DNA of 64,000 bases from Janthinobacterium sp. BJB426 (GCF_002735705.1 NZ_PDZL01000003.1:310001-374000); one strand, 5' to 3'. Shown: positions 42,088 through 51,847, counted from the stretch's first letter. Numbers and translations are program-made. Notes: generated by a model not told the origin, from the sequence alone.

Positions 42088-42244
42088 GGTGCAGCATCTG
42101 CCGTTTCTATGTATTTCTTTAAGGACACACAAATTACCACAGAGTCATGTTTGCAGGTAAGGCAGCAGCGTAATTATGTGTGTGGGCCGCGGCCCGCCTG
42201 TCGCGCCTGCGTTACAATCACCATCCTTACCGTTGGAGAAATAC

Positions 42245-43219
42245 ATGCAGCAATATCAAGATTTGATCAAGACCGTGCTCGAAACGGGCAGCTGGCAAGA
42301 CAACCGCACGGGCATCCGCACCCTGAGCGTGCCGGGCGCCATGATGCGTTTCGACTTGGCCAACGGCAACTTCCCTGCCGTGACGACCAAGAAACTGGCT
42401 TTCAAATCCGTGATCGGCGAATTGTGCGCCTTCCTGCGCGCCTCGCGCAACGCGGCCGAGTTCCGCGCGCTCGGCTGCAAGGTCTGGGATCAGAACGCCA
42501 ATGAAAACGCGCAATGGCTGGCCAACCCCTACCGTGAAGGCGAGGATGACCTCGGCCCCGTGTACGGCGTGCAATGGCGCCAGTGGCCCGCGTACAAGCT
42601 GCTCGACGCCGACCAGCCAGCGCAAATTGCCGACGCACAAGCCAACGGCTTTACCTTGATCGCCCCCATCGCCGAAGACGGCGTGCAAAAAGTGCTGCTG
42701 TACAAGGCCGTCGACCAGTTGCGCGAATGCCTGGACACCATCATGACGAACCCGGGCAGCCGGCGCATCCTGTTCCACGGCTGGAACCCGGCCGTGCTGG
42801 ACGCCGTCGCCCTGCCCGCCTGCCACTTGCTGTACCAGTTCATCCCGAACGCCAGCACGCGCGAAATCTCGCTGTGTTTATATGTGCGCAGCAACGATAT
42901 CGGCCTGGGCACACCGTTCAACATCGCCGAAGGCGCCGCCCTGCTGCACCTGGTGGCGCGCCTGACGGGCTACACGCCGCGCTGGTTCACGTATTTCATC
43001 GGCGACGCACACATCTATGAAAACCACCTCGACATGGTGGAAGAACAATTGAAGCGCACGCCCTTCCCGGCGCCGCGCTTCGTCATTTCCGACCGCGTGC
43101 CCGACTACGCAAAAACGGGCAAGTACGAGCCGGAATGGCTGGAAAAGATCGAACCGTCGGATTTCTCGCTGGAAGGCTATGAACACCATGCGCCCATCAA
43201 GGCGGCGATGGCCGTCTGA
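42245..43219 (+). CDS. thyA: thymidylate synthase
   Basis: This 324-residue enzyme methylates dUMP to dTMP with methylenetetrahydrofolate. Motifs include the catalytic Cys in [31 protein letters not shown] and [15 protein letters not shown]. It is about 60 residues longer than the E. coli protein because of an insertion at about residues 120-165, as in the long type known from Lactobacillus casei. GGAG lies 7 bases before the ATG. The stop codon overlaps the next start by one base. folA lies 8 kb away. Confidence 0.96.
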   Translation: MQQYQDLIKTVLETGSWQDNRTGIRTLSVPGAMMRFDLANGNFPAVTTKKLAFKSVIGELCAFLRASRNAAEFRALGCKVWDQNANENAQWLANPYREGEDDLGPVYGVQWRQWPAYKLLDADQPAQIADAQANGFTLIAPIAEDGVQKVLLYKAVDQLRECLDTIMTNPGSRRILFHGWNPAVLDAVALPACHLLYQFIPNASTREISLCLYVRSNDIGLGTPFNIAEGAALLHLVARLTGYTPRWFTYFIGDAHIYENHLDMVEEQLKRTPFPAPRFVISDRVPDYAKTGKYEPEWLEKIEPSDFSLEGYEHHAPIKAAMAV

Positions 43220-44262
43220 TGGCGGTCACAGCACTCGCCGCCCTGCACCGCAAGCTGTTTGACGAAACGGATGGCAGCAAGTTTGCCCGGCTGAAAGAAC
43301 GCCTGCTGAAAAAACATGCCGCGGACGACCGCCTTGCCGTGCTCGATATCCTGACGGCATATGCGCGCGATGGGCAACTGCTGCACTGGCGCAGTTTTTT
43401 GATGAGCGATATCGTGCACCTGGTGGAAGGCAGTCAACATGCGGCCTTTTTCGCCTGGGCACTGGAACAGCCCGCACTGGCGTACTGGGCCGTCGATGGC
43501 TTGCTGAAAAGTACAGGCGTGGACGCGTATGCGCCCCTGGTCGCGCTGGCAGCGTCCGGCGCCACCAGCCTGGACGTGCGCGCCAAGGCGATCAAGAGCC
43601 TGGCCGTGTTCAGCCGCCAGCCGTTTGACCAGGGCTTGCCATCCGATCCCGGCCACTGGAAGGCAGAGCAGTTGCGACTAAGCGCCGTGCTGGCCTGGCA
43701 AGCGGATGGCTACCCGGACGGCGCAGGCTACAAGGCGCCCGCCAGGCATTACTCGCTGGCCCAGCCGCTGTCGCGCCTGGAAAAGACAGCCGCCTTCCTG
43801 GAACGACAACTGGCGCTGCGGCGCCAGCGCGAACAGGACCTGGCGCAACCGTCGAACTGGCTGACACTCGCCAGCGCCGAGGACATGGCCGCCATCGACG
43901 CACACTGGGTATTGCCGGAGATATACCGCCGCTTCCTGGAATGGTATTCGCCGCTGCGCGTGCATGTCGATGGCAAGCGCTTTCCCCAGGGACTGCACCT
44001 GTACGGCGCGGCGCAGCTGGTGAAGGCCCAGCACGGCTACTCCGTCCATGCCGTGCACCAGCACAACATCGCGGGCTGGCCGCCGAAGCTGGTGGTGATT
44101 GCCGATGCGGGCGGCGACCCGTACTGCGTGCCTCTGGAAGAAAGAAGCATCGACGGCGACTTGCCCGTGTACCGCGCCACCCATGGCACGGGCGAATGGC
44201 GCTTTGAGCTCCATACGGACGATTTCATCGACTTCCTGAACGAAATCGCGCTGGCGGTCTAG
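43219..44262 (+). CDS. SUKH (SMI1/KNR4)-like protein with helical N-terminal domain
   Basis: This 347-residue protein has a helical N-terminal half and a C-terminal region (about 215-345) with the SUKH pattern: LPEIYRRFLEWYSPLR near the start, GDPYCVPLEER in the middle and VYRATHGTGEWRFELHTDDFIDFLNEI at the end. SUKH proteins are often immunity proteins against secreted nucleases. It begins at the A of the thyA stop (TGATG) and is probably translated with it. Its stop codon shares CTAG with the convergent TonB receptor gene. No toxin lies nearby. Assignment is by pattern. Confidence 0.6.
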   Translation: MAVTALAALHRKLFDETDGSKFARLKERLLKKHAADDRLAVLDILTAYARDGQLLHWRSFLMSDIVHLVEGSQHAAFFAWALEQPALAYWAVDGLLKSTGVDAYAPLVALAASGATSLDVRAKAIKSLAVFSRQPFDQGLPSDPGHWKAEQLRLSAVLAWQADGYPDGAGYKAPARHYSLAQPLSRLEKTAAFLERQLALRRQREQDLAQPSNWLTLASAEDMAAIDAHWVLPEIYRRFLEWYSPLRVHVDGKRFPQGLHLYGAAQLVKAQHGYSVHAVHQHNIAGWPPKLVVIADAGGDPYCVPLEERSIDGDLPVYRATHGTGEWRFELHTDDFIDFLNEIALAV

Positions 44263-46532
44263 CCTGCTTCGCCTCCCGGTCCGCCCGGACCGGGGCCGCC
44301 TGGCCCGCCTGGCCCCCGTCCGCCCGGCGGAGCGAAACGCGGTTCACGCTCCCCCTCTTTCGCCGCCGACGTGGCACCGCCCAGGCGGTACGACAGCCCC
44401 ACATAAATCATGCGCCCATCGAAGCGCCGCGTGCTCGTTTCGCGCAGCGAGGCGCTGTTGATGACGGTTTCCATCTTGTTGCTGCTGAACACATCGGTCA
44501 CATTCATGACCAGGCTCAACTGCGGCGTCACCGTGTGGCGCCAGCTCACATTCAAGGTGTTGTTCGGCGAGCGATAACCCTGTCCCGACAGCATCTTGCC
44601 TTGCATTTGCAGGGCCAGCTGCAGCTGGTTGGCGGTGTTGAACTGGTAATTGAGGCGCGCGCGGCCGCTCAGGGCATTCGCCGTGCGCGTGCTGCGGTTG
44701 CCCAGGTCGTCCGAGCTCGTTTGCTGGCTGCGCGCCAGGTTGCCGCTCGTGTTCAGGGTCAAGGATGGCGTCAGCTTGCCGCTGACGCTGAATTCCAGGC
44801 CGCTAGAATGGCTGCCTTCGCCGTTTTCCCGCGTGGTCAAGAGCACATTGTCGCTGATAAAGTAGCGGTAATCGACGATGGCGTCCGTGTCGCGCCGGTG
44901 GTAGGCGCGCAAGCTGCTTTCCAGGCCCGCGATTTTCGTTTCATAGCCGATCTCGAACGAATCCGTCTGTGTTGGTTTCAGCTTCGGGTTGCCGGCCGAC
45001 ACATTGAACTCGTCGCGGTAGACCACGTACGGGTTCAGGTCGCCCGCATTCGGGCGGCGGATGCGGTGCGCATAGCTGAAGCGCACATTGCTCTCGTCGC
45101 TGACCTTGTAGGTGGCGAACAGGCTGGGGATGTAATTGACGTAATTGTTGCTGGCCTCGACGCTGCTGGTGATCTGGCGCACGTTCAAGTCCGTGTATTC
45201 GGCGCGCAGGCCGGCCAGCGCGCCCCAGCGTTCGTTCAGGCGCATCTGGTAGGAGCCGTACAGCGCGATGGTGCGCTCGTCGAGCTCGAAACGGTTGCTG
45301 CGCATGGGGTTGACGGTTTCCGCCAGGCTGGCCGGGTTGATGTCCGTATATAAAGTGTCAAAACTGCTCTTGTTGTCAGCCACCTTGTAGCCCAGCTTGG
45401 CCGTGCCGCCCGCCAGCGGACGCTCGTAGTCGCCGCTGAAGTCGACGATGCGGTTGCCCGTCTCGCTATGCTGGCGCGCGCGGCTGTCGAAAGCGTTGAC
45501 GGGCGTCACCGCGTAGGTATTGGCGTAATCGCTGTCGCTCTCGTTGGTCGACGAGGACACGCGCAAGTCGATTTTGAGGGTTTCGCCCGGCAATTCTCCC
45601 TTGTGGTCGTAGCGCGCGCCCCAGCTGTAGTTGCGGCTGTCGCCGTTGCGCACGGTGCTGCGCACATAGTCGCCGATGGTGCTGCCCGTGCTGTCGCCAT
45701 TGATGTAGCGGTCGAGCGAGCGCTGGTCGTTGCTGCGCCCGTTATATGACACGCTGGCGGCCAGCGTATCATTGGCGTTCAGATTGTAATTGACGGTGCC
45801 GTGCAAGCCCAGCGAGTCATTCAAGCCATTGTTGCTGGATTGCTGGCTGCTGGGGGCGAAAGCGCCCGTGTCGCGTTCCAGGCGTTCGCGGCTGACCTCG
45901 CCCACGGAATTGCGGCCGTCATGGCGCACATTGATGCCGCCCTGGTAGCCCCACGGACCTTCGTTGTAGGTGCCGGACACGGCACTGTTGTAGCGCCCCG
46001 CGATACCGGCATTCGCGTTGACGGTGGCAAAGCCGCCCGGCTTGCGGTTGCGCTTCATCACCAGGTTCAGGATGGGACCGCCACCGGCTTCGTTGCCGAA
46101 CTGGGCGCCGGGATTGTTGATCACTTCCACGGACTCGATATCGTCGGCCGCCATGGCGTTCAGAGTAGCGCCGCGCGAATCGCCCTGCAGCATGGCCGAC
46201 GGCTTGCCATCGATTAATATCTGCACATTGCTGCTGCCGCGCAGGGACACGCTGCCATCGGGGTCGACGGCGACGGACGGCACATTATTCAAGGCATCGG
46301 CCGCCGTGCCATTGCTGCTGCCCACGTCGGACTTGACGTCGTAGACTTGCCGGTCGATGCGGCCCGTGGGGCGTTCAGCCGTCACACTGACGGAAGGCGT
46401 AGATTCAGCCGCGGGCGCCTTGGCTGGTGCGGGTTTGACGACGGTATCGCCAGTGACAGTTTGCGCCTGGACGGCGGCGCCGGAGACGAGCAGGCTGCCG
46501 CCCGCCAGACAGTGAAAGAGGATTTTATGCAT
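44259..46532 (-). CDS. TonB-dependent outer-membrane receptor
   Basis: This 757-residue receptor has a signal peptide (start MHKILFHCLAGGSLLVSGAA), a plug domain with DALNNVPSVAVDPDGSVSLR and IDGKPSAMLQGDSRG, and a large beta-barrel. It belongs to the group with a carboxypeptidase-like or direct plug, often annotated as outer membrane beta-barrel family. The C-terminus is odd: after the barrel comes a Gly/Pro-rich tail (GGRGPGGPGGPGPGGPGGEAG) instead of a terminal aromatic residue. Substrate is unknown. The ATG at 46532 puts the signal peptide first. Confidence 0.85.
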   Translation of the reverse strand: MHKILFHCLAGGSLLVSGAAVQAQTVTGDTVVKPAPAKAPAAESTPSVSVTAERPTGRIDRQVYDVKSDVGSSNGTAADALNNVPSVAVDPDGSVSLRGSSNVQILIDGKPSAMLQGDSRGATLNAMAADDIESVEVINNPGAQFGNEAGGGPILNLVMKRNRKPGGFATVNANAGIAGRYNSAVSGTYNEGPWGYQGGINVRHDGRNSVGEVSRERLERDTGAFAPSSQQSSNNGLNDSLGLHGTVNYNLNANDTLAASVSYNGRSNDQRSLDRYINGDSTGSTIGDYVRSTVRNGDSRNYSWGARYDHKGELPGETLKIDLRVSSSTNESDSDYANTYAVTPVNAFDSRARQHSETGNRIVDFSGDYERPLAGGTAKLGYKVADNKSSFDTLYTDINPASLAETVNPMRSNRFELDERTIALYGSYQMRLNERWGALAGLRAEYTDLNVRQITSSVEASNNYVNYIPSLFATYKVSDESNVRFSYAHRIRRPNAGDLNPYVVYRDEFNVSAGNPKLKPTQTDSFEIGYETKIAGLESSLRAYHRRDTDAIVDYRYFISDNVLLTTRENGEGSHSSGLEFSVSGKLTPSLTLNTSGNLARSQQTSSDDLGNRSTRTANALSGRARLNYQFNTANQLQLALQMQGKMLSGQGYRSPNNTLNVSWRHTVTPQLSLVMNVTDVFSSNKMETVINSASLRETSTRRFDGRMIYVGLSYRLGGATSAAKEGEREPRFAPPGGRGPGGPGGPGPGGPGGEAG

Positions 46533-46729
46533 TTGCTTAAAAAATAATCGAGACGCTACGGATGAGGCACTACGCCGCAGCGTGAGGGCACATGTGTGGG
46601 CACATTCAAAGCATGCCACGATTGCAAGGAGCAAAGCAAATGCGAACCATTGTTATTTACTTCAATTTACAAATCTCTCGCACTTGTGGTCATACAGCCT
46701 CATCCGATGAACTTTGCGCTACCGTTACG

Positions 46730-48073
46730 CTAGCTGAGCAAGCCATTGCCGCGCGCCAATTTCAGCCAGCCCGGATACTCCGTCATCAACAAATCATACA
46801 GTTCCGCATCGCTGTGCTCATCGGGCGAGCTGACGGAAAAGTAATTGGCATTGTCGACCAGGCGGCCCTGCAATTCGTCGAGCTTTTCCAGGAAGGGGAA
46901 GTCGGAATCGGCGAAGGCGGCGAGGAACTTGCTTTTCGATTTGCGCCCCTTGCCGATGCCCATGAATTGCCAGAAGATCGGTTCATTGCTGGCCCAGCGC
47001 AACTGTTTCTCCGTCGTCGCCTGGTCGCTCGTGCCGCCATCGGTCACGAACATGACGTACACGGGCAATTCGGCGGCGACGGGCCGCGTGCGCTCGCCGC
47101 CAGCAGAGTCGGGGAAATAAAACGCGCGTATCGCCTGCATGGCGGCGCCATAGCGCGTATCGCCTTCCAGCGGATGGCGCTGTATCGCCTGGCCCACGTA
47201 GGTATTGCAATTGCTTAAAGCCATGGGCGCCGGATGGTGGACGTTCTTGCCGAAGAGGAAAACATCGATCTCGCCATCGTCGTCGAACTTGCAGCCCAGG
47301 GCCAGGATGCGTTCGGCAAAGCGCTGCACCAGCCCTTCTTTATATAACCGCCCCATGGAGCCGGAAATATCCAGGCATAAGCAGACCTTGGCGCGATGCT
47401 CCGATAGTCCCACTTTTTGCAGGGACACGCCCGCCTGCTTGACCAGGCTGACCAGTTGCGGCGCTTCCCGTTCGACCCGTTTTTCCAGGTTGATCTTCGC
47501 CTGCATGACGGCCGACGCCGCCGCAGGGGTGGCAGCAGCGGCAGGCACGGCCTGATCGACTTCGCCGCCGAAGTGGCGCACCAGCGCATCGAGCCCCCCA
47601 TTGAAACCTTGCCCCACGGCCATGCAGCGCCAGCCGCCATCCTTGCGGTAGAGTTCAAGCAGCATGACGGCTTTTTCTTGCGCAAAATCAGATCCCGCGA
47701 AGGCGAAGCGCGCCAGCTCGCGTCCGCCTGCCTGCAGGCGCACGTGGCCAGCCTGCAGCTGCGACATCACGCCGCCGCCATCGATGGACGCCGTCACGAC
47801 GAGGCGGTCTATGCCGGCCGGCAAGCGCGCCAGTTGCAAGGCAAACTCGGCCATGTCGCCGCCACTGCCCGCGCGCGCCTCCACGCCGCCGCACGGCGTG
47901 CGCGGCTGGTTGAAAAAGGTCATGTAGCGCTCATCGGACAGTTTTCCGTTGGCATCGAGGCCGAAACAGGCCACGTCGAGCGCCAGGCCCTGCGCGGCCA
48001 CGCCGATCTGCAATACGCCATCGGGAACGAGATTGGCCAGCGGCAAGCGCTGTCCCTTGGACAAGGTTTCCAT
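46730..48073 (-). CDS. TerF-like protein, TerD domain plus von Willebrand A domain
   Basis: This 447-residue protein has an N-terminal TerD-type domain (residues 1-165; GLDANGKLSDERYMTFFNQP, YRKDGGWRCMAVGQGFNGGL) and a vWA domain (about 215-440) with the metal-ion site LCLDISGSMGRLY and VMFVTDGGTSD. It fits the TerF/TerY group of the tellurite-resistance stress system, which binds calcium and acts at the inner side of the membrane. Its TerD half is nearly the same as that of the next gene, which points to a tandem duplication. It starts 9 bases after that gene's stop. Confidence 0.85.
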   Translation of the reverse strand: METLSKGQRLPLANLVPDGVLQIGVAAQGLALDVACFGLDANGKLSDERYMTFFNQPRTPCGGVEARAGSGGDMAEFALQLARLPAGIDRLVVTASIDGGGVMSQLQAGHVRLQAGGRELARFAFAGSDFAQEKAVMLLELYRKDGGWRCMAVGQGFNGGLDALVRHFGGEVDQAVPAAAATPAAASAVMQAKINLEKRVEREAPQLVSLVKQAGVSLQKVGLSEHRAKVCLCLDISGSMGRLYKEGLVQRFAERILALGCKFDDDGEIDVFLFGKNVHHPAPMALSNCNTYVGQAIQRHPLEGDTRYGAAMQAIRAFYFPDSAGGERTRPVAAELPVYVMFVTDGGTSDQATTEKQLRWASNEPIFWQFMGIGKGRKSKSKFLAAFADSDFPFLEKLDELQGRLVDNANYFSVSSPDEHSDAELYDLLMTEYPGWLKLARGNGLLS

Positions 48074-48082
48074 CAGTGCCTC

Positions 48083-49336
48083 CTAGGCGATATAGCGGCG
48101 TGGATTGTCCGCATTGCAATCATCTTCATCTTCCTTGTCCTCGCCCTTGAAGACGACGGGACCGTTGAAGGCCAGCTGCAGGTTCTCGCCCTGCCAGCTC
48201 AGCCAAGGCGTCGCTTCGCTGCCCGGTTCCGACGTCTTGCCGGACGGTTCAAGGATGATGCTGTCAGGCGTGATGCGCGCCATGCCGATCACATAGGTGT
48301 AGACGGAATCGTCGTCGGCCGCCTTGGACAAACGAAAATCGAACGCGCACTCGACGATCTGTTCACCGTATTGCATGACCATCTTCGGCCGCATGGAAGC
48401 GACGGACACGGCGCCGTTGGCCACCGCCGAATACACGCTGAAGACGAGGCCCACCGTGCCGCCGTAATGTTGCGCCAGCGCAGGATTGACTTCCACCGTT
48501 TCCGTGGCCGGCTCCTTGCCCGATGCGCCCGCCACATCGCCCAGATGGCGCACGAAAGGCATGGCGTCAAAGTTGCCGGGCGTATCGGGCGCCTGGATGA
48601 AGCGCATCTGGCCATTCGGCAAGAGGATGCCGACTCTTAAATCGAGGTCGTCGTTGTCGTCGTCGCCATCGCCGTTATCTACCCAGGTCGCCTTGACGGT
48701 GAGCTTGCTCGGCGCGCCGGCGCCCTTTTCCAGCGACACCTTGTGCGTCTGGCCCGCCTTGGTCAGCGAGATTTTCGACAGGGAAATTTTGGGCGACGGC
48801 GCCGGTTCCTCGACCGCCTGCGCCACTTCGCCGCCGAAATGCGCGACCAGCGCATCGAGGCCGCCATTGAAACCCTGGCCCACGGCCATGAAGCGCCAGC
48901 TCCCGTCCTTGCGGTAGAACTCGCCCAGCATGACGGCTTTTTCTTGCGCAAAATCAATACCCGCATACGCGTAGCGGGCCAGCTCGCGCCCGCCGTCGAG
49001 CAGGCGCAGATGGCCGCTGCCCAGCTGCGCCATGGTGGCCGCGCCATCGATGGCAGCCGTGACGACCAGGCGCTCGATGGCAGCCGGTAAACGGTCCAGC
49101 TGATAGCTGAAACCGGCCGCATCGCCGGACGGCGCCGCCGCTTCCACGCCGCCGCAGGGCGTGCGCGGCTGGTTGAAGAAGGTCATGTAGCGGTCGTCGG
49201 ACAGCTTGCCGTTGGCATCGAGGCCGAAACAGGCAAAGTCCAGCGGCACGCCAGCGCTGGCGAGACCCAGTTGCACGACATTGCCCGTGACGAGGCCGGA
49301 CAGCGCCAGGCGCTGCCCCTTGATCAGGTTTTCCAT
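48083..49336 (-). CDS. TerA-like protein, two TerD-related domains
   Basis: This 417-residue protein begins with a TerD-type domain (FGLDANGKLSDDRYMTFFNQ) and continues, after an acidic linker (about 175-230), with a TerA-type domain (VDNGDGDDDNDDLDLRVGIL, GGTVGLVFSVYSAVANGAVS, VYTYVIGMARI). Such proteins work with TerD and TerF in stress and metal response. It ends in an acidic tail (GEDKEDEDDCNADNPRRYIA). The gene lies 9 bases before the TerF-like gene. Confidence 0.85.
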   Translation of the reverse strand: MENLIKGQRLALSGLVTGNVVQLGLASAGVPLDFACFGLDANGKLSDDRYMTFFNQPRTPCGGVEAAAPSGDAAGFSYQLDRLPAAIERLVVTAAIDGAATMAQLGSGHLRLLDGGRELARYAYAGIDFAQEKAVMLGEFYRKDGSWRFMAVGQGFNGGLDALVAHFGGEVAQAVEEPAPSPKISLSKISLTKAGQTHKVSLEKGAGAPSKLTVKATWVDNGDGDDDNDDLDLRVGILLPNGQMRFIQAPDTPGNFDAMPFVRHLGDVAGASGKEPATETVEVNPALAQHYGGTVGLVFSVYSAVANGAVSVASMRPKMVMQYGEQIVECAFDFRLSKAADDDSVYTYVIGMARITPDSIILEPSGKTSEPGSEATPWLSWQGENLQLAFNGPVVFKGEDKEDEDDCNADNPRRYIA

Positions 49337-49366
49337 GCGATTATTTATTCAGGTGTGGGAGCTTCG

Positions 49367-49465
49367 GACAAGGGCTCAAGGCAAGGCCCGTCGTCCGAAG
49401 ACAGTACGAATGTACAGTCAGTCCATGGCGGAGCAACGCCGCCATGGACTGACGTTCTGGGTTCT
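49367..49465. repeat. intergenic hairpin repeat, copy B
   Basis: This copy carries the core CCGAAGACAGTACGAATGTAC and a perfect 14-base hairpin (TCAGTCCATGGCGG, 49418-49431, with CCGCCATGGACTGA, 49439-49452). It lies in tandem with copy C between the TerA-like gene and terD. It matches copy A at 16 kb in the core. Confidence 0.75.
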
Positions 49466-49477
49466 ATACAAAGCTAA

Positions 49478-49581
49478 AAGAGCTTCGGACAACGGTTCAG
49501 GGCAAGGCGCGTCACCGAAGACAGTACGAATAGTACGGCGAGGTGACGCAACGCGGCCATGGGCCGTTTTCCGGAGCTCTT
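49478..49581. repeat. intergenic hairpin repeat, copy C
   Basis: The outer arms AAGAGCTTCGG and CCGGAGCTCTT enclose inner arms GCGTCACC and GGTGACGC and the core CCGAAGACAGTACGAATAGTACGGCGAG. The right arm overlaps the terD stop codon, so the repeat may form the 3' end of the terD message. Confidence 0.75.
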
Positions 49582-50155
49582 AGGCGTTAATGCCGAAGGA
49601 ACGTGCCAGTGGGCCCAGGCCGCCTTTGAAACCTTGGCCAATCGCCTTGAATTTCCATTCGCTGCCGGCACGGTAGATTTCACCGAAGATCATGGCCGCT
49701 TCCGTCGAACCGTCTTCCGACAGGTCGTAACGGGCGATTTCCGCGCCGTTGTCGCCGTTCAGGCAGCGGATATAGGCCTTGCCGACCATGCCGAAGTTCT
49801 GCTTGCGGTTTTCCGCGTCGTGGATGGTGACGGCCACGGCAATCTTGTCGATGTCGGCCGGCACGTTGGCCAGGTCGACGGCAACTTTCTCGTCGTCGCC
49901 ATCGCCGCCGCCCGTCGTGTTGTCGCCCGCGTGGACGATGGAGCCGTCAGCCGACTTCAGGTTGTTATAAAAAATGAAATCGGCATCGGAACGGGCCTTG
50001 CCATCCGTTTTCAGCAGGAAGGCGCTGCCGTCCAGGTCGAACGCGGCGCCATCTGTGGCGCGCGGGTCCCAGCCCAGGCCAATCACGATTTTCTTCAAGC
50101 CAGGAGCTTCCTTGCTCAGGTTGACATTGCCGCCTTTTTGCAAACTGATCGCCAT
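49580..50155 (-). CDS. terD: TerD-family stress protein
   Basis: This 191-residue protein is a single TerD domain: [51 protein letters not shown] and [19 protein letters not shown], with the usual acidic calcium-binding residues. It belongs to the tellurite resistance and stress-response family; function in this organism is inferred. Upstream of the two larger Ter genes on the same strand, it may share their transcript in part, though two hairpin repeats lie in between. Confidence 0.93.
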   Translation of the reverse strand: MAISLQKGGNVNLSKEAPGLKKIVIGLGWDPRATDGAAFDLDGSAFLLKTDGKARSDADFIFYNNLKSADGSIVHAGDNTTGGGDGDDEKVAVDLANVPADIDKIAVAVTIHDAENRKQNFGMVGKAYIRCLNGDNGAEIARYDLSEDGSTEAAMIFGEIYRAGSEWKFKAIGQGFKGGLGPLARSFGINA

Positions 50156-50331
50156 GGTGTTTCCTCTTTAATGTGGGGGTTGCATTCGGTGTTTCAGGTC
50201 ACGTCGCCGGCACGCCGGCTTGATGAGCCATGAGCCTACCATAAAGTTCCGGCTTGCCAGCCGCGCACTATTGAAAATAATGCCATGCGGAAAATATCGT
50301 GCCGCTGCCCGGATGTGCAAAATGACGGATA

Positions 50332-51138
50332 ATGCCGCTCGACAAAAATTTTCACTATCACCAAGGTTTGTCCTTGAACAAGATACGACTCGACTGTATT
50401 CCTGGCACCCTGTGCGACGAGCGCCTGTGGTCGCGCCTGGCACCTGCCTTGGGCGACGCCATTGATCTGCAGCACGTGCCCCTGCACCAGGCGCGCACGC
50501 GTCCGCAAATGCAGCAGATGATCGCCAGCCACAGCGCGCCGCAAGCCCATCTGGTGGGCTTTTCGCTGGGCGCCTACCTGGCGCTCGAACACGCGCTGGC
50601 GCACCCGCAGCGCGTCAAGTCCCTCACTTTGATCGCCAATTCGGCCAAAGGTTTGCTGCCGGCGGAAATCGAAGCGCGCCAGCGCATCGTCGCCATGCTC
50701 GAGCGCAATGCCTATGCGGGCATCACACGCCAGCGCCTGCGCGAACTGCTGCACCCGTCGCACCTGGACGATGTCGCCATCACGGGCCTGATCCAGCAGA
50801 TGGGGCTGGACCTGGGCAAGGACGTGCTGCTGGCGCAATTCATCACCACCATAGCCCGCCCCGACCTGATGGCGCGCTTGCCGGAACTCGCCTTTCCCGT
50901 GCTGATCGTGGGTGCCGAAGACGACAAGCTCGTCAATCCCGACGATCTGCGCGCCATGGCGGCCCGCCTGCCGCAAGCCACCCTGCACCTGCTGAAAGAC
51001 AACACCGGCCACATGATTCCGCTGGAAGCGCCAGGCGCGCTGGCGCAAGCCATGCGTGCGCATCTGGAGGCTGCCGGCAATATCAACGATAATGACGGGC
51101 ATCGGGCCTCGCCCCCACCTTTTTCACCGAACCAATGA
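50332..51138 (+). CDS. alpha/beta hydrolase
   Basis: This 268-residue hydrolase shows the nucleophile elbow VGFSLGAYLALE, the acid in VGAEDDKLVNPD and the base His in DNTGHMIPLE. It belongs to the alpha/beta fold group with YbfF/EstB-like proteins. Its stop overlaps the folA start by 4 bases, so it is co-translated with dihydrofolate reductase. Substrate unknown. A later TTG could also serve as start, since the first 15 residues do not look conserved. Confidence 0.8.
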   Translation: MPLDKNFHYHQGLSLNKIRLDCIPGTLCDERLWSRLAPALGDAIDLQHVPLHQARTRPQMQQMIASHSAPQAHLVGFSLGAYLALEHALAHPQRVKSLTLIANSAKGLLPAEIEARQRIVAMLERNAYAGITRQRLRELLHPSHLDDVAITGLIQQMGLDLGKDVLLAQFITTIARPDLMARLPELAFPVLIVGAEDDKLVNPDDLRAMAARLPQATLHLLKDNTGHMIPLEAPGALAQAMRAHLEAAGNINDNDGHRASPPPFSPNQ

Positions 51139-51620
51139 GCCATTTGACCATCATCGTCGCCACCGACCAGCAAGGCGGCATCGGCATCGACAACACCCTG
51201 CCGTGGAAATTGCCGGAAGACCTCGCGCATTTCAAGCGTCTGACGACGGGCCACCCCATCCTCATGGGCCGCAAGACCTTCGACTCCATCGGCCGCCCGC
51301 TGCCGAACCGCCGCAACATCGTCATCACGCGCAATCCGGACTGGCGCCACGAGGGCGTGGAAGCCGTGTCGTCGGTGGAAGCGGCCATCGCGCTGCTGGA
51401 CGGTGCCGAAGGCTATGTCATCGGCGGTGCCGAAATCTACAAGCAGGCATTGCCCCTGACACAGCGTTTGATCATCACGGAAATCGGCCAGACGTTTGAC
51501 TGCGACGCTTTTTTCCCCACCGTTGATCATGCCGTGTGGCAAGAAACTGCGCGCGAAGCACATGTTTCGGAGAAATCCGGCCTGCCTTACGCCTTTGTCA
51601 CCTTGCAACGCAAAGCCTGA
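51135..51620 (+). CDS. folA: dihydrofolate reductase
   Basis: This 161-residue enzyme reduces dihydrofolate with NADPH. Visible are IGIDNTLPWKLPEDLAHFKR, GRKTFDSIGRPLPNRRNIVI and GYVIGGAEIYKQALP. It regenerates the folate used by thymidylate synthase, encoded 8 kb upstream. It starts at the ATGA overlap with the hydrolase gene. Confidence 0.96.
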   Translation: MSHLTIIVATDQQGGIGIDNTLPWKLPEDLAHFKRLTTGHPILMGRKTFDSIGRPLPNRRNIVITRNPDWRHEGVEAVSSVEAAIALLDGAEGYVIGGAEIYKQALPLTQRLIITEIGQTFDCDAFFPTVDHAVWQETAREAHVSEKSGLPYAFVTLQRKA

Positions 51621-51766
51621 TAAGGTTGAGAGTTATTGACAGAATGTTGCTGTAATACCCCTGTCACACCGTTGCGTCACGCTAGCGCAAGCTTGTGACG
51701 CTGTAGGGTGATATTTTTTTCCCGCAGAGGCCGCATTTCTGCGAGAATCCCGTTCTTATTTTTTTT

Positions 51767-51796
51767 ATGTGGCTACCGGGTTGCACTACCGCCTGA
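51767..51796 (+). CDS. possible leader peptide of the decarboxylase
   Basis: ATG TGG CTA CCG GGT TGC ACT ACC GCC TGA encodes nine residues, MWLPGCTTA. It starts after a run of T and ends 14 bases before the terminator-like hairpin in the leader. It has no Arg, Lys or Orn-type codon signal and no clear ribosome site, so a regulatory role is only a suggestion. Confidence 0.2.
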   Translation: MWLPGCTTA

Positions 51797-51810
51797 AGTC
51801 GCGCCCTAGT

Positions 51811-51847
51811 CCGCCCCTCCACATAAGTCAGGGGCGGCTTGCTTTTT
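51811..51847 (+). promoter_or_regulatory. terminator-like hairpin in the decarboxylase leader
   Basis: The arms CCGCCCCT (51811-51818) and AGGGGCGG (51830-51837) are perfect and are followed by CTTGCTTTTTT. The T run touches the ribosome site TGGAGA of the decarboxylase gene. An intrinsic terminator directly before a start codon suggests transcription attenuation. Two smaller hairpins lie upstream (51674-51701 and 51723-51743). Confidence 0.6.

Noticed and set aside
46637-46680. Fur box before the TonB receptor
   Set aside because: An AT-rich stretch with partial likeness to the Fur consensus is present, but too few positions match.
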